Positions 31,879-40,643 are shown, numbered from the stretch's first letter. The stretch is DNA of 64,000 nt from JAJYKC01 sp035545735 (GCA_035545735.1 DASZXS010000037.1:10723-74722); one strand, 5' to 3'. A program made the numbers and translations. Notes: generated from the sequence alone by a model not told the origin.

Positions 31879-32361
31879 TCATAGCAGGTCGCGCGGGGCG
31901 TTCAGCGTCTTGGACATCGTGACGAAATAACACGGAACGGTGGATTTTTCGGGCACAGGATAGGGGGCGGTTCCGGTCTCCACGTAGCCCCGGCGGCGGT
32001 AATAAGGCACAAGCTCGGGCCGAAGGCTGATGATGTCGATGTCGATGAACCGGCAGCCCGCCTCGCGGCAGTAGTCCTCGCCCCGCGTCATGAGGACGTC
32101 TCCCAGGCCGAGCCTTTGATAGCCGGGACTGACCGATAGGAGGCCCAGGTAAGCTCGCTCCTTTCGAAGCTCGACATAGACGCAGCCCGCGGCCACGCCC
32201 TCGTCCACGGCCAGAAAAAAGGCGCCCTTGCCCAGGCGCCGGCGCACCTCGTCCACGTCAATCCGGTCTCCGATTTTGTAGAAGCTTACCGCGCGGAAGG
32301 CGTCGTTGATGATCCTGGTGATCGCCTCCGCGTCGGCGTCTTCCGCCGCCCTAACCCGCAT
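31879..32361 (-). CDS. GNAT family N-acetyltransferase
   Basis: A 160-residue single-domain acetyltransferase: N-terminal MRVRAAEDADAEAITRIIND, the beta-4 strand GCVYVELRKERAYLGLLSVSP and acetyl-CoA loop YQRLGLGDVLMTRGEDYCRE. The C-terminal YYRRRGYVETGTAPYP completes the fold. Acceptor substrate unknown. It diverges from hemH with 29 bp between start codons and lies 15 bp upstream of DUF2339, so it may lead that operon. Confidence 0.87.
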   Translation of the reverse strand: MRVRAAEDADAEAITRIINDAFRAVSFYKIGDRIDVDEVRRRLGKGAFFLAVDEGVAAGCVYVELRKERAYLGLLSVSPGYQRLGLGDVLMTRGEDYCREAGCRFIDIDIISLRPELVPYYRRRGYVETGTAPYPVPEKSTVPCYFVTMSKTLNAPRDLL

Positions 32362-32390
32362 CGCTGCTTATTCATGAAATCATAGGACGA

Positions 32391-33413
32391 ATGGTTGGAG
32401 ATTGTTACGACGCCGTGGTGGTGGTTTCCTTCGGCGGGCCGGAAAAGAGCGAAGACGTAATCCCGTTTCTCGAAAATGTCCTGCGGGGCAGGACCACGCC
32501 GCGGGAGCGCATGGAGGAAGTGGCGGCCCACTACTACCACTTCGGTGGGCGCAGTCCGATCAATGGCCAGAACCGGGCGCTCATCGCAGCCCTGAGAGAT
32601 GAGCTGCACGGCCATCAAATCACGCTGCCTATCTACTGGGGCAACCGCAACTGGCATCCGCTGCTGCCCGACACCGTGAGGCAAATGAAGGCGGACGGCG
32701 TGCGTCGCGCGCTTGCCTTTGTCACTTCCGCGTTTAGTTCCTATTCCGGCTGCCGCCAATACCGCGAAGACATTGCGCGCGCCCGCGACGCAGTGGGAGA
32801 GGGCGCGCCGGAGATCCATAAGCTGCGCGCGTTCTTCAATCATCCGGGCTTTGTGCGGGCCGTTACGGATCGCGCACGGGCCGCTTTGGATCAGGTTCCC
32901 GCCGGACGCCGGGACCACACTTCCTTGCTCTTCACTGCTCACAGCGTTCCGCTTTCCATGGCGTCCACCAGCGACTACGTGCCGCAGTTGAAAGAGACCG
33001 CGGGGCTGATTTCCGCGGCCCTGCATCGGGAGGAATGGCAATTGGTTTATCAAAGCCGCAGCGGGCCTCCCTCCCAGCCGTGGCTCGGCCCCGACGTGAG
33101 CGACGCGCTGCGCCAACTGGCGGCAGGCGGCGCGACAGACGTCGTCGTCGTTCCCCTGGGTTTCATTTCGGACCACATGGAAGTGGTCTACGACCTCGAC
33201 ACGGAAGCCCGCGCAATTTCGGAAAGCCTTGGTCTGAACATGATACGGGCCGGAACGGCCGGCACGCATCCGCTCTTCGTTTCGATGATTCGCGAGTTGA
33301 TCGAGGAGCGTCTGTCGGGCTGCCCTGCGCGAAGCCTGGGAGTTTTTGGGCCGCGTGAGAACCTCTGCCGGGAAGATTGCTGCCCCGCGCCGCCGCGTTC
33401 CCTGGTGCGCTAG
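32391..33413 (+). CDS. hemH: ferrochelatase with [2Fe-2S] cysteine set (CpfC type)
   Basis: A 340-residue ferrochelatase. Catalytic His is in LFTAHSVPLSMAS and the partner Glu in ISDHMEVVYDLDTEA. Cys121 in SSYSGCRQYRED and three cysteines at the C-terminus (326, 330, 331; NLCREDCCPAP) match the four ligands of the [2Fe-2S] cluster in actinobacterial coproporphyrin ferrochelatases. It inserts iron into a porphyrin, probably coproporphyrin III, although protoporphyrin IX cannot be excluded from sequence alone. Stops within the tetranucleotide CTAG, shared with the rsmI stop on the other strand. Confidence 0.93.
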   Translation: MVGDCYDAVVVVSFGGPEKSEDVIPFLENVLRGRTTPRERMEEVAAHYYHFGGRSPINGQNRALIAALRDELHGHQITLPIYWGNRNWHPLLPDTVRQMKADGVRRALAFVTSAFSSYSGCRQYREDIARARDAVGEGAPEIHKLRAFFNHPGFVRAVTDRARAALDQVPAGRRDHTSLLFTAHSVPLSMASTSDYVPQLKETAGLISAALHREEWQLVYQSRSGPPSQPWLGPDVSDALRQLAAGGATDVVVVPLGFISDHMEVVYDLDTEARAISESLGLNMIRAGTAGTHPLFVSMIRELIEERLSGCPARSLGVFGPRENLCREDCCPAPPRSLVR

Positions 33414-34237
33414 CGGAGCCGCCCTTCCAGCCGCTGATAGACATCGTGCTTGGAGAGTCCGCGCTCGCGGGCAACCTGCTTTACGGCATCCATCTTCGCC
33501 ACCCCGCGGCTGGTCAATTCCGCGACCGCGTCTTCGATGCCAAGGGCGAACTCGCCGGGAGCGCTTCGCCGGTCGATCATTACCACGAACTCGCCTTTCA
33601 CCGCCGGGCGTTTTGAAAGCTCGGCCTCCAGTTCCAGGGGCGTTCCCCGTAGAAATTCTTCGTGAAGCTTGGTAATCTCGCGTGCGATTACGACGGTACG
33701 CTCGCCAAGGATCTCCGCAATGTCTCGCAGAGTCTCGCAAATGCGGTGCGGCGTTTCATAAAACACCAAAGTGGCCGCGGCGTCCTTCCATTTCTCCAAC
33801 TCTTTGCGGCGCTGGCCGCTCTTGGCGGCAAGGAATCCCCCGAAGACGAAAGCGTCCGTGGGGAGGCCGGATGCGCTCAGCGCCGCAGGCAGCGCGGAAG
33901 GGCCGGGGATGGGAGAAACCGGGATGCCCCGTTCCCGCGCTTCTTTGACGATGCGGTAACCGGGGTCGGCAATGAGTGGCGTGCCCGCGTCGGACACGAC
34001 CGCCACCGACCGGCCGTTTTCCAGTTCCGCCAGCAGTTGCGCGGCGCGCTCGCGCTCATTGTGGTCGTGGTAGCTGACCAGCGGGCACGAAATTTCGAAA
34101 TGGTCCAACAGCTTTCGTGTCTGCCGCGTATCTTCACAGGCGATGATGTCCGCCTCGCGGAGAATCCGCACGGCGCGGAAGGTAATGTCGTCCAAGTTGC
34201 CGATTGGCGTCGCAACGACATAAAGCGTTCCGCTCAT
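33410..34237 (-). CDS. rsmI: 16S rRNA (cytidine1402-2'-O)-methyltransferase
   Basis: A 275-residue enzyme with the TP_methylase fold: LYVVATPIGNLDDITFRAVR at the N-terminus, ACEDTRQTRKLL, the SAM-binding VAVVSDAGTPLIADPG, then IPGPSALPAALSASGLP and FYETPHRI. It methylates the ribose of C1402 in 16S rRNA. A C-terminal extension of about 45 residues contains a helix-turn-helix-like stretch (AKMDAVKQVARERGLSKHDVYQRL), which is common in RsmI. Divergent from the JAMM-like gene with only 25 bp between the starts. Confidence 0.95.
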   Translation of the reverse strand: MSGTLYVVATPIGNLDDITFRAVRILREADIIACEDTRQTRKLLDHFEISCPLVSYHDHNERERAAQLLAELENGRSVAVVSDAGTPLIADPGYRIVKEARERGIPVSPIPGPSALPAALSASGLPTDAFVFGGFLAAKSGQRRKELEKWKDAAATLVFYETPHRICETLRDIAEILGERTVVIAREITKLHEEFLRGTPLELEAELSKRPAVKGEFVVMIDRRSAPGEFALGIEDAVAELTSRGVAKMDAVKQVARERGLSKHDVYQRLEGRLR

Positions 34238-34262
34238 ACGTACATCAGGATACGATGATTGT

Positions 34263-35357
34263 TTGTCCGCCCCGTCAAGTGAACATCCATCGTCGGAACA
34301 TTACACCTGGACTGCGCCCAACGGCGCGGCCGTATTGATCCGCTTTGACGTGATTGAGCGCATGTCGATGGATATCATGCAGGGCTTCGGCTCCGTACCC
34401 AAGCGAGGCGCCGAGGTGGGAGGCTTGCTGCTCGGACGGTTGGTTCCCACCGAGACGGGTTCCGCCGCCATCCACATCGAAGATTTCCGTGTGATTCCCT
34501 GCGAATACCGGCGGGGCCCCAGCTACCTGCTTTCAGAAAACGACACCAAAGCGTTCGACGAAATCCTGCGCGAGGCCCATGCCAGGGAAGATCCGAAGCC
34601 AGTCGGCGTTTTTCGCAGCCATACCAGGGATGCTCCTGGCTTGACCGCGGAAGATGTCGAATTTTGCGGCCAGCGCTTTCCCGATCCGTGGAGCGTTTTC
34701 CTGCTGGTGAAGCCGCGGATGATGAGCGTGAGCCAGGCGGGGTTCGTGCTGAAGCGGGATGGCCAGTTTCCGGAAGGCCCCCCGGAGTTCGAGTTCCCGT
34801 TCCGGCGGAGGGAGTTAGATCCTCGTGCCGCCGGTGAAAGGCCGCGCCGCCGGCAGGAACCAGAACAGGCGCCGGAGGCTGCCCCCACAACGCCTGTCCA
34901 GGCCGCTCCGGTTGCGATGGTCTGGCAGACTCGGATCACTCCCCTTTCTCCGGAGATTCATATCGAGCGCCGCAGCCACGTCGATTGGCTCCGTTCTGTC
35001 TGGTGGGTGGTGCTGCTGTTGATACTCGGCGGCGCGGCAGGCTATCTTCTGCGGATTTGCCTTGGGGATTCCCAACCCTGGAGGCCGAACGCCTACCGGC
35101 TTAATCTCTCGCTAAGGCCCTCCGGTTCAAGCCTCGCGATTCATTGGGATGGCTCGTCGCCGGCGGTCGCTTCAGCCTCCCGCGGCCAGCTTGTGGTTGA
35201 CGACGGCGGCCAGAGCCAGACCATTCCGCTGGAACGGTCCGAGCTTTCCGGCGGCGTGCTGGTTTTTCAGCGTACGTCCAGCCCGGTACAGGTTCGCCTG
35301 GAAGTTTTTCCCGCGGGACGGGCGACAATTTCCGAAACCGCCCGCTGGAGCCAATAG
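34263..35357 (+). CDS. membrane protein with degenerate JAB/MPN (JAMM) domain
   Basis: A 364-residue protein; the start is taken as TTG at 34263 because no in-frame ATG precedes the domain. Residues 20-165 form an MPN/JAMM fold: Glu51 in GAEVGGLLLGR, then GVFRSHTRDAPGLTAEDVEF. The usual E...HxH-x10-D metal set reads Glu51...Arg118-x-His120-x10-Asp131, so the first His is Arg. A Pro/Glu-rich linker (175-225) follows, one membrane helix (about 243-266), and a C-terminal beta-rich domain (about 275-364) outside. Peptidase activity is doubtful. Function unknown; perhaps a signalling or binding module linked across the membrane. Confidence 0.7.
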   Translation: MSAPSSEHPSSEHYTWTAPNGAAVLIRFDVIERMSMDIMQGFGSVPKRGAEVGGLLLGRLVPTETGSAAIHIEDFRVIPCEYRRGPSYLLSENDTKAFDEILREAHAREDPKPVGVFRSHTRDAPGLTAEDVEFCGQRFPDPWSVFLLVKPRMMSVSQAGFVLKRDGQFPEGPPEFEFPFRRRELDPRAAGERPRRRQEPEQAPEAAPTTPVQAAPVAMVWQTRITPLSPEIHIERRSHVDWLRSVWWVVLLLILGGAAGYLLRICLGDSQPWRPNAYRLNLSLRPSGSSLAIHWDGSSPAVASASRGQLVVDDGGQSQTIPLERSELSGGVLVFQRTSSPVQVRLEVFPAGRATISETARWSQ

Positions 35358-35365
35358 CCCGCCGT

Positions 35366-36397
35366 TTAATCCCGCCCTGGCGTGAGCGCCAGCCTGTCAT
35401 CCCTCTGGTCAACTCTGACGCTTCCGCCGGGTTCTATTTCACCCCGCGTCACCAGCACCGCCAGCGGCTGCACCAGGTGGCGGTGAATTGTACGTTTCAG
35501 CTCTCTCGCTCCGTATTCCGCGCTCGAGCCTTTTCTGACCAGCCAGCGCCTGGCGCGCGGCGTCACATCGAGCCGGAAGGCTCGCGCACCTTGCCGCTCG
35601 CTAATGAGGGATTGAAGTTCCGCGAGGAGGTGGTCGAGAATACGCCCCAAATCACGGCTATTGAGCGGCTCATACGTAACCACTTTGTCGATCCGATTCA
35701 CAAACTCCGGGGTGAATTTGCGCCGTACGGCATTCATGCCGATTCTTTCGATTTTCCGCCGCACGTCCCGGCTACCGTGCTCCACCATCCCTCCAAAGCC
35801 GAACGAGGGGTGGATGGCGTTCTGCATGGCGTGTGCCCCCAGATTGCTGGTGAGGAAGATCATCGCCCGTTCGAAGTTCACACTGGTGTTGTCGCCCAGC
35901 CGTAATTGCGCTTTGTCGAGGATTCCCAAGAGAAGGCGCGTCATCGACGGCGCGGCTTTTTCTATTTCGTCAAAGAGCACCAGAGAAATATCGCTATTTT
36001 CGCTGGCGGCCTGATTTAGCTTCTGCTGCGTCAGCATGGGTTGGGTCTCCCGGTGCCCCAGGTAGCCCGGAGGCGCGCCCACGAGTTTCGCCACCTCGTG
36101 CTCCATCTGGAATTCCCCGCAATTCACCTTGAGCATATTCTTGGCGCTGCCGTGCAGTACTTCGGCAAGCGCCTCCACGGTGCGTGTCTTGCCGGTACCG
36201 GTGGGCCCCAGGAGGAGAAAGACCCCGGCCGGGCGGCTATCGGAGCCGAGCCCCGCCTGATGCATTTGGATGTAGGGGACAATCGACGCCACCGCGTCCG
36301 GTTGCCCTACCACACGCCGTGCGAGCGCGGCAGTCAGCTCGCAGTTGTTCTCCGCCGGCGGACGCCTCCGCCGTATCGTTCGCGTCAGTGATCTCAA
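35366..36397 (-). CDS. stand-alone ClpB/ClpA D2-type AAA+ ATPase
   Basis: A 343-residue protein with one AAA_2 module plus ClpB small D2 domain. RRVVGQPDAVASIVPYIQMH leads to Walker A GPTGTGKTRTVEAL, the pore-loop-like GAPPGYLGHRETQPMLTQ, Walker B LVLFDEIEKAAP, sensor 1 FLTSNLGAHAM and the Arg-finger FTPEFVNRIDKVV. The sensor-2 region is AEYGARELKRTIHRHLVQPLA. The N-terminal domain, D1 ring and middle domain of ClpB are absent. It could be an unfoldase with its own adaptor. Its stop is 8 bp from the end of the convergent JAMM-like gene. Confidence 0.88.
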   Translation of the reverse strand: MRSLTRTIRRRRPPAENNCELTAALARRVVGQPDAVASIVPYIQMHQAGLGSDSRPAGVFLLLGPTGTGKTRTVEALAEVLHGSAKNMLKVNCGEFQMEHEVAKLVGAPPGYLGHRETQPMLTQQKLNQAASENSDISLVLFDEIEKAAPSMTRLLLGILDKAQLRLGDNTSVNFERAMIFLTSNLGAHAMQNAIHPSFGFGGMVEHGSRDVRRKIERIGMNAVRRKFTPEFVNRIDKVVTYEPLNSRDLGRILDHLLAELQSLISERQGARAFRLDVTPRARRWLVRKGSSAEYGARELKRTIHRHLVQPLAVLVTRGEIEPGGSVRVDQRDDRLALTPGRD

Positions 36398-36489
36398 AGG
36401 GTCGCGGTTCTCCTTACCGCCCTGAGTCTACCCGGAGAGGGCGGCATTTCCTGCTCCGGGGACCGGTTTACCGCCCCCAGGCGGAGAAT

Positions 36490-37617
36490 TTAAGAAACCC
36501 GATTTGTGTTGAAAAATGAATGAATTGCGGCTTGTATGCGCTGGCACGCGCGCCCATCGCCATACGGGTTGTGAACGCGCGCCATCGAATCGTAAACTTG
36601 GCGGTCGTCGAGCAGATTCCGGGCTTCCGCGGTGATTCTGTCGAGCGACGTCCCCACCAGGCGCACAGTGCCCGCTTCCACGGCTTCCGGACGTTCGGTC
36701 TTGTCCCGGAGAACCAGCACGGGTTTGCCGAGCGAGGGCGCTTCTTCCTGGATGCCGCCGGAATCGGTGATGATCAAACAAGCTCTCCGCATGAGATCGA
36801 CGAACGATACATAATCGAGCGGTTCCGCCAGCAGCACGTTGGGAAGAGGCGCGAGCAAACGGTTCACAGGGTCGCGCACGTTGGGGTTGGGGTGGACCGG
36901 GTAAACAATCTGCACATCGGGCCTCGACGCGAGTACCGCCAAGGCGCGGCAGATTTCCTCGAATGGTTCGCCAAAACTCTCCCGCCGGTGCGCGGTGACA
37001 AGCACTATTCTTTTTTTGAGGTCGATCCCGGGCGGTAGCTTTCCGCTCAGCCGTCCTTGATCGAGGCCATCCCGAACCTGCAGTACGGCGTCGATTCCGG
37101 TGTTGCCCGTGACGGCGACCAACCGGCGCGGTACGCCTTCGCGCATCAAATTATCGGCCGCTCCCGTCGTTGCCGCGAAATGCAGGCTCGCAATACGCGA
37201 TGTCAGGACGCGGTTCATCTCCTCGGGAAAGGGCTGGCTGACATCGTGTGTTCTCAATCCGGCTTCGACGTGCGCAACCGGAATGCGCCGGTAAAACGCG
37301 GCGAGCGCTCCGGAAAGCGTGGTGGCGGTGTCGCCCTGCACCACGGCCATGTCGGGGCTCTCCGCCTTGAGAACCGGATCGAGGCCGCCGATCATCCGCG
37401 ATGCCGTCTCCGCCAGCGTCTGATTGGGCCGCATCAAATCGAGATCGTGGCCGGGCCGCACCTCAAACGCGGCCAGCACCTGGTCCAGCAAGTGCCGGTG
37501 CTGGGCCGTGACGCAAACGGAAATTTGAAACTCGGGATCTTGTTGGAGGAGACGGATTACCGGGCAAAGCTTGACGGCTTCGGGCCGGGTGCCGAAGACG
37601 AAGAGGAGCTTTCGCAC
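36490..37617 (-). CDS. wecB: UDP-N-acetylglucosamine 2-epimerase (non-hydrolysing)
   Basis: A 375-residue enzyme: FVFGTRPEAVKLCPVI at the N-terminus, VQGDTATTLSGALAAFYRRIPVAHVEAGLRTHD containing the catalytic Asp and Glu, TAHRRESFGEPFEEICRAL with the active-site His, and the C-terminal ITDSGGIQEEAPSLGKPVLVLRD binding UDP. It makes UDP-ManNAc for surface polysaccharide synthesis. It lies directly upstream of nothing but the ATPase gene on the same strand and 7 bp downstream of infA. Confidence 0.95.
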   Translation of the reverse strand: MRKLLFVFGTRPEAVKLCPVIRLLQQDPEFQISVCVTAQHRHLLDQVLAAFEVRPGHDLDLMRPNQTLAETASRMIGGLDPVLKAESPDMAVVQGDTATTLSGALAAFYRRIPVAHVEAGLRTHDVSQPFPEEMNRVLTSRIASLHFAATTGAADNLMREGVPRRLVAVTGNTGIDAVLQVRDGLDQGRLSGKLPPGIDLKKRIVLVTAHRRESFGEPFEEICRALAVLASRPDVQIVYPVHPNPNVRDPVNRLLAPLPNVLLAEPLDYVSFVDLMRRACLIITDSGGIQEEAPSLGKPVLVLRDKTERPEAVEAGTVRLVGTSLDRITAEARNLLDDRQVYDSMARVHNPYGDGRACQRIQAAIHSFFNTNRVS

Positions 37618-37624
37618 GGAGCGA

Positions 37625-37843
37625 TTATTTGTGGCGGTAGGTGATGCGGCCTTTGGTGAGATCGTATGGCGAAAGCTCGAGGGTGACTCGATCGCCGGCG
37701 AGGACGCGGATTCGATTGCGGCGCAGCTTGCCTGCGAGATGGGCCAGGACGGTCCGCTCCTGATCCAGTTGAACGCTAAACTGCCCGGCCGGGAACTTTT
37801 CTACGACGGTGCCTGTGACTTCAATGCTATCTTCTTTGCTCAT
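37625..37843 (-). CDS. infA: translation initiation factor IF-1
   Basis: A 72-residue S1/OB-fold protein of exact family length: MSKEDSIEVTGTVVEKFPAG, then FSVQLDQERTVLAHLAGKLRRNRIRVLAGDRVTLELSPYD with the final LTKGRITYRHK. The family usually has FEVEL and GKMRK at these points, so a few positions are unusual (GQFSVQL, LAGKLRR). It binds the ribosomal A site during initiation. It is not with the ribosomal-protein operon here; instead it precedes wecB. Confidence 0.95.
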   Translation of the reverse strand: MSKEDSIEVTGTVVEKFPAGQFSVQLDQERTVLAHLAGKLRRNRIRVLAGDRVTLELSPYDLTKGRITYRHK

Positions 37844-37978
37844 TTGCCTCTTTTAGAATGAAATTACACCGTTCCTATCGTAGCAAAAGATCGTACCGCT
37901 TCATCGCACGCCCGCGTCACGCTCCCCGGCCGGTGGTTTCCCTTTGTACTACCTTGTAGGTGGAAGGCATGGGCGAAA

Positions 37979-38800
37979 TTGAATAGCTTAAAAGGCGCCG
38001 GGGTTCTGGTCACCGGCGCCGGGCGGGGAATCGGGAAGCGGCTGGCGATCGGCTTCGCACAGAATGGAGCGCGCGTGGGGTTGCTGGCTCGCAGCAAAAC
38101 GGAACTGGATCTGGCGCAATTGGAAATCGAGCATGCGGGAGGCGTGGCTCTGCGTCTTCGCGCCGACGTCAACGACCATGAGCAATTGGTTGGCGCCGTG
38201 GATCGAATGAGAGTCCAGTTCGGAGACGTCCGGGTTTTGGTTTGCGCGGCGGCGGTACAGGGCTATATCGGACCCTTCGCCGGCTCTCCCACCAAGTCAT
38301 GGGCGGAGATTTTTCAAACCAACCTTTTCGGCGTAATGAACTCCTGCCGGGCCGTGCTACCGCACATGATCGAGAGGCGGGCGGGTAAAATCATCGCGCT
38401 GAGCGGGCCCGGGGCGACCGCCTCCCGTCCGAATTTCAGCGTGTACGCGGCCGCGAAAGCCGCACTGGCGCGTTTTGTCGAGACCCTGGCCGAGGAAGTG
38501 CGCGATCACAATATCCAGGTCAACTGCATGCATCCGGGGCCGGCATATACCAGCATGACGGACGAGATCCTCAAGGCGGGGGAGCGCGCCGGGGAGCGCG
38601 AAATCGAAGCGGCGACGACGGTCCGCGCCTCGGGCGGCATTCCGGCCGAACAGCAAATTCAGCTCAGCCTGTTCCTCGCCTCCGACGATTCCAATCACGT
38701 CAGCGGCAAGCTGATTTCGGTGAACGACAACTGGAAGAAATTGCGCAGCCAGAGCCTGGATGCCGATCTCTTCACCTTGCGCCGCCGCCAGAAGCCCTGA
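37979..38800 (+). CDS. SDR family NAD(P)-dependent oxidoreductase
   Basis: A 273-residue short-chain dehydrogenase. The frame begins with TTG at 37979, about 11 bases after GGAAGG; the upstream ATG at 37969 is out of frame and stops at once. Nucleotide-binding TGAGRGIGKRLAIGF, structural VCAAAVQGYIGP in place of NNAG, catalytic Ser in IIALSGPGATASRPN and the YAAAK Tyr-Lys pair are all present. C-terminal NHVSGKLISVNDNW replaces the usual GGG loop. Substrate unknown. Followed 33 bp later by the ThuA gene. Confidence 0.87.
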   Translation: MNSLKGAGVLVTGAGRGIGKRLAIGFAQNGARVGLLARSKTELDLAQLEIEHAGGVALRLRADVNDHEQLVGAVDRMRVQFGDVRVLVCAAAVQGYIGPFAGSPTKSWAEIFQTNLFGVMNSCRAVLPHMIERRAGKIIALSGPGATASRPNFSVYAAAKAALARFVETLAEEVRDHNIQVNCMHPGPAYTSMTDEILKAGERAGEREIEAATTVRASGGIPAEQQIQLSLFLASDDSNHVSGKLISVNDNWKKLRSQSLDADLFTLRRRQKP

Positions 38801-38833
38801 TCGAACGCCAATCTGATAATATCTTCGAACAGC

Positions 38834-39649
38834 ATGCGCTCATTTCGATTTGTCACTCTCGGATTTGCCGGCTTGGCGCTCATGTGCCTGCCCCTATCTT
38901 CCCAGCAGCAAAAGAAAAAACTGCTGGCCATCGGCGAGGTGAAGGGCTTTCAGCATGATTCGGTGTCCCACGCGTTCGCTACGATCGAAAGGCTTGGTTA
39001 TGAGTCCGGCCTGTGGGATACCTACATCCGCACCGATACCCAACTTGTCACCAAACAGCCTCTTGAGGCGAACGCTAAAAACCTGAATTACTTCGATGCG
39101 GTCGTGTTCTACACCACTGGCGAACTGGACATGAACGACCAGCAGAAGAAGGACCTGCTCTCCTTCGTGCACGACGACGGCAAGGGCTTCATTGGAGTGC
39201 ACAGCGCCATCGACACGTTCTACAAATGGCCGGAATACGGGGATATGATCGGCGGCTATTTCAACGAGCATCCCTGGGGTGTTTTTGACGCGCCGGTGAT
39301 TATCGAAGACCCCGATTTCCCCGCCATGAAGCCCTTCCCGCACGCCTTTACGCTGAAGGACGAAATGTATCAGGTGAAGGATTTCTCGCGGGACCGGGTT
39401 CGCGTTCTGGCGCGTCTCGATGCGAACAAACTCGACCTCAAAAATAAAAGAGTCCATCGCACCGACCGTGATTTCGCCCTGGCCTGGGCGCGCAATTACG
39501 GGAAAGGCCGTGTGTTCTACTGCACCTTTGGACACCGCGCGGAAACCTGGGATCGGCCGGATATCCAGAAGATGTATAAGGACGCGATCCAGTGGGCCAT
39601 GGGCATGATCCCGGGCGACGCGACCCCGCGCCCCATGCCCGCCAACTAG
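38834..39649 (+). CDS. exported ThuA domain protein
   Basis: A 271-residue protein with signal peptide (about 1-24, VTLGFAGLALMCLPLSSQQ). The ThuA-like class I glutamine-amidotransferase fold (PF06283) follows: VKGFQHDSVSHAF, DAVVFYTTGELDMNDQQKKDLLSFVHDDGKGFIGVHSA and ARNYGKGRVFYCTFGHRAETWD near the end. ThuA proteins occur with Gfo/Idh/MocA oxidoreductases in sugar catabolism and are abundant in Solibacter-type acidobacteria. Exact reaction unknown. No ribosome site is obvious before the ATG. Confidence 0.9.
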   Translation: MRSFRFVTLGFAGLALMCLPLSSQQQKKKLLAIGEVKGFQHDSVSHAFATIERLGYESGLWDTYIRTDTQLVTKQPLEANAKNLNYFDAVVFYTTGELDMNDQQKKDLLSFVHDDGKGFIGVHSAIDTFYKWPEYGDMIGGYFNEHPWGVFDAPVIIEDPDFPAMKPFPHAFTLKDEMYQVKDFSRDRVRVLARLDANKLDLKNKRVHRTDRDFALAWARNYGKGRVFYCTFGHRAETWDRPDIQKMYKDAIQWAMGMIPGDATPRPMPAN

Positions 39650-39656
39650 CGGCGTT

Positions 39657-40553
39657 TCATTCGCCGAGCGCGCGATCGAAGAATTCCGTCACCCGGCGCT
39701 CATATTCCTCACGGGCCACGGTATGCCCGGCGATATGGCCGCCGGTGGGGATGCGCCATATCTCCTTCGGCTCGCGCGCAGCCTGGAAATTGCGCTCGCT
39801 ATTGCCAGGCGGCACGACCTGGTCTTCCTGGCAATGCAGGATCAGCACCGGGCGGGGGCTGATTCTGGCAATCACGTCCACCGGCCGCACGGAAGAGATG
39901 TCCTGGCCGGTACGCACCTCGGAGATGGCCACGGTGATGGGTGCGAACGGAAACGCCGGCAATCCGATGAAGTGCTCGAAGCTGCTCGAAATCACCCGCG
40001 GGGCATCGCTGAAGCCGCTGTCGTCTACTACTGCCCGGATGCGCGAATCACGCGCGGCGCTCAGGATCGATACTGCTCCGCCGAGCGAGAGGCCGAGCGC
40101 GCCAATCCTGTTTCGGTCCACGCCGGGGCGAGACGCAACATAGTCGACCGCTGAAATCAGATCCATCGGCTCCAGCGCTCCCAACGTGACGGCATTCCCG
40201 CCGCTTCCACCCCGGTCCCGCATGTCGTACGTGAGCACGTTGTACCCATGACGGTGCAGAAACTCGGCCCAGGGCAGCATCTGCGTCCGGTTGTCGCCGT
40301 AGCCGTGGGAGAGAACGATAACCGGTTGCCGGGTTCCGGGAAAAAACGAAGCCGCAATCCGGATTCCCGTGCGGCTCTGGATCTGAATGTTTTGCGGGTG
40401 GAGGTCGGGGAAACTTGCCAGTTCCCATCGATAATGGGCCGGTTTGGGATGTATCGCGCGTTCCGAGCCGATCCATCCGACGCCCGCCAGCACCGAAACC
40501 GTCAACACGACGGCGGCGAGTGGGAACCAGAGAATCCGCTTTCGGCTACTCAT
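39657..40553 (-). CDS. membrane-anchored alpha/beta hydrolase
   Basis: A 298-residue protein. An N-terminal helix (about 7-26, LWFPLAAVVLTVSVLAGVGW) anchors it outside. Hydrolase features: VIVLSHGYGDNRTQML, nucleophile Ser in GALGLSLGGAVSILSA, acidic residue near VLILHCQEDQVVPPGN and His in IPTGGHIAG. It resembles S9/S15-type peptidase-like or BAAT-like hydrolases (also annotated CocE/NonD). Substrate unknown. It is convergent with the ThuA gene, 7 bp apart. Confidence 0.85.
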   Translation of the reverse strand: MSSRKRILWFPLAAVVLTVSVLAGVGWIGSERAIHPKPAHYRWELASFPDLHPQNIQIQSRTGIRIAASFFPGTRQPVIVLSHGYGDNRTQMLPWAEFLHRHGYNVLTYDMRDRGGSGGNAVTLGALEPMDLISAVDYVASRPGVDRNRIGALGLSLGGAVSILSAARDSRIRAVVDDSGFSDAPRVISSSFEHFIGLPAFPFAPITVAISEVRTGQDISSVRPVDVIARISPRPVLILHCQEDQVVPPGNSERNFQAAREPKEIWRIPTGGHIAGHTVAREEYERRVTEFFDRALGE

Positions 40554-40643
40554 TACCGGAATGCCCGTAGTGTGCTACAACCTCCGCTCGATTGTAAGCA
40601 ATCCGGGCAAGCGGCGAAGACTTTTTTTCAGGCAGGCAGGAGA

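Noticed and set aside
32286..33740. A 484-codon minus-strand frame across hemH
   Set aside because: It runs antisense to hemH and rsmI coding, and its composition is that of GC-rich antisense sequence.
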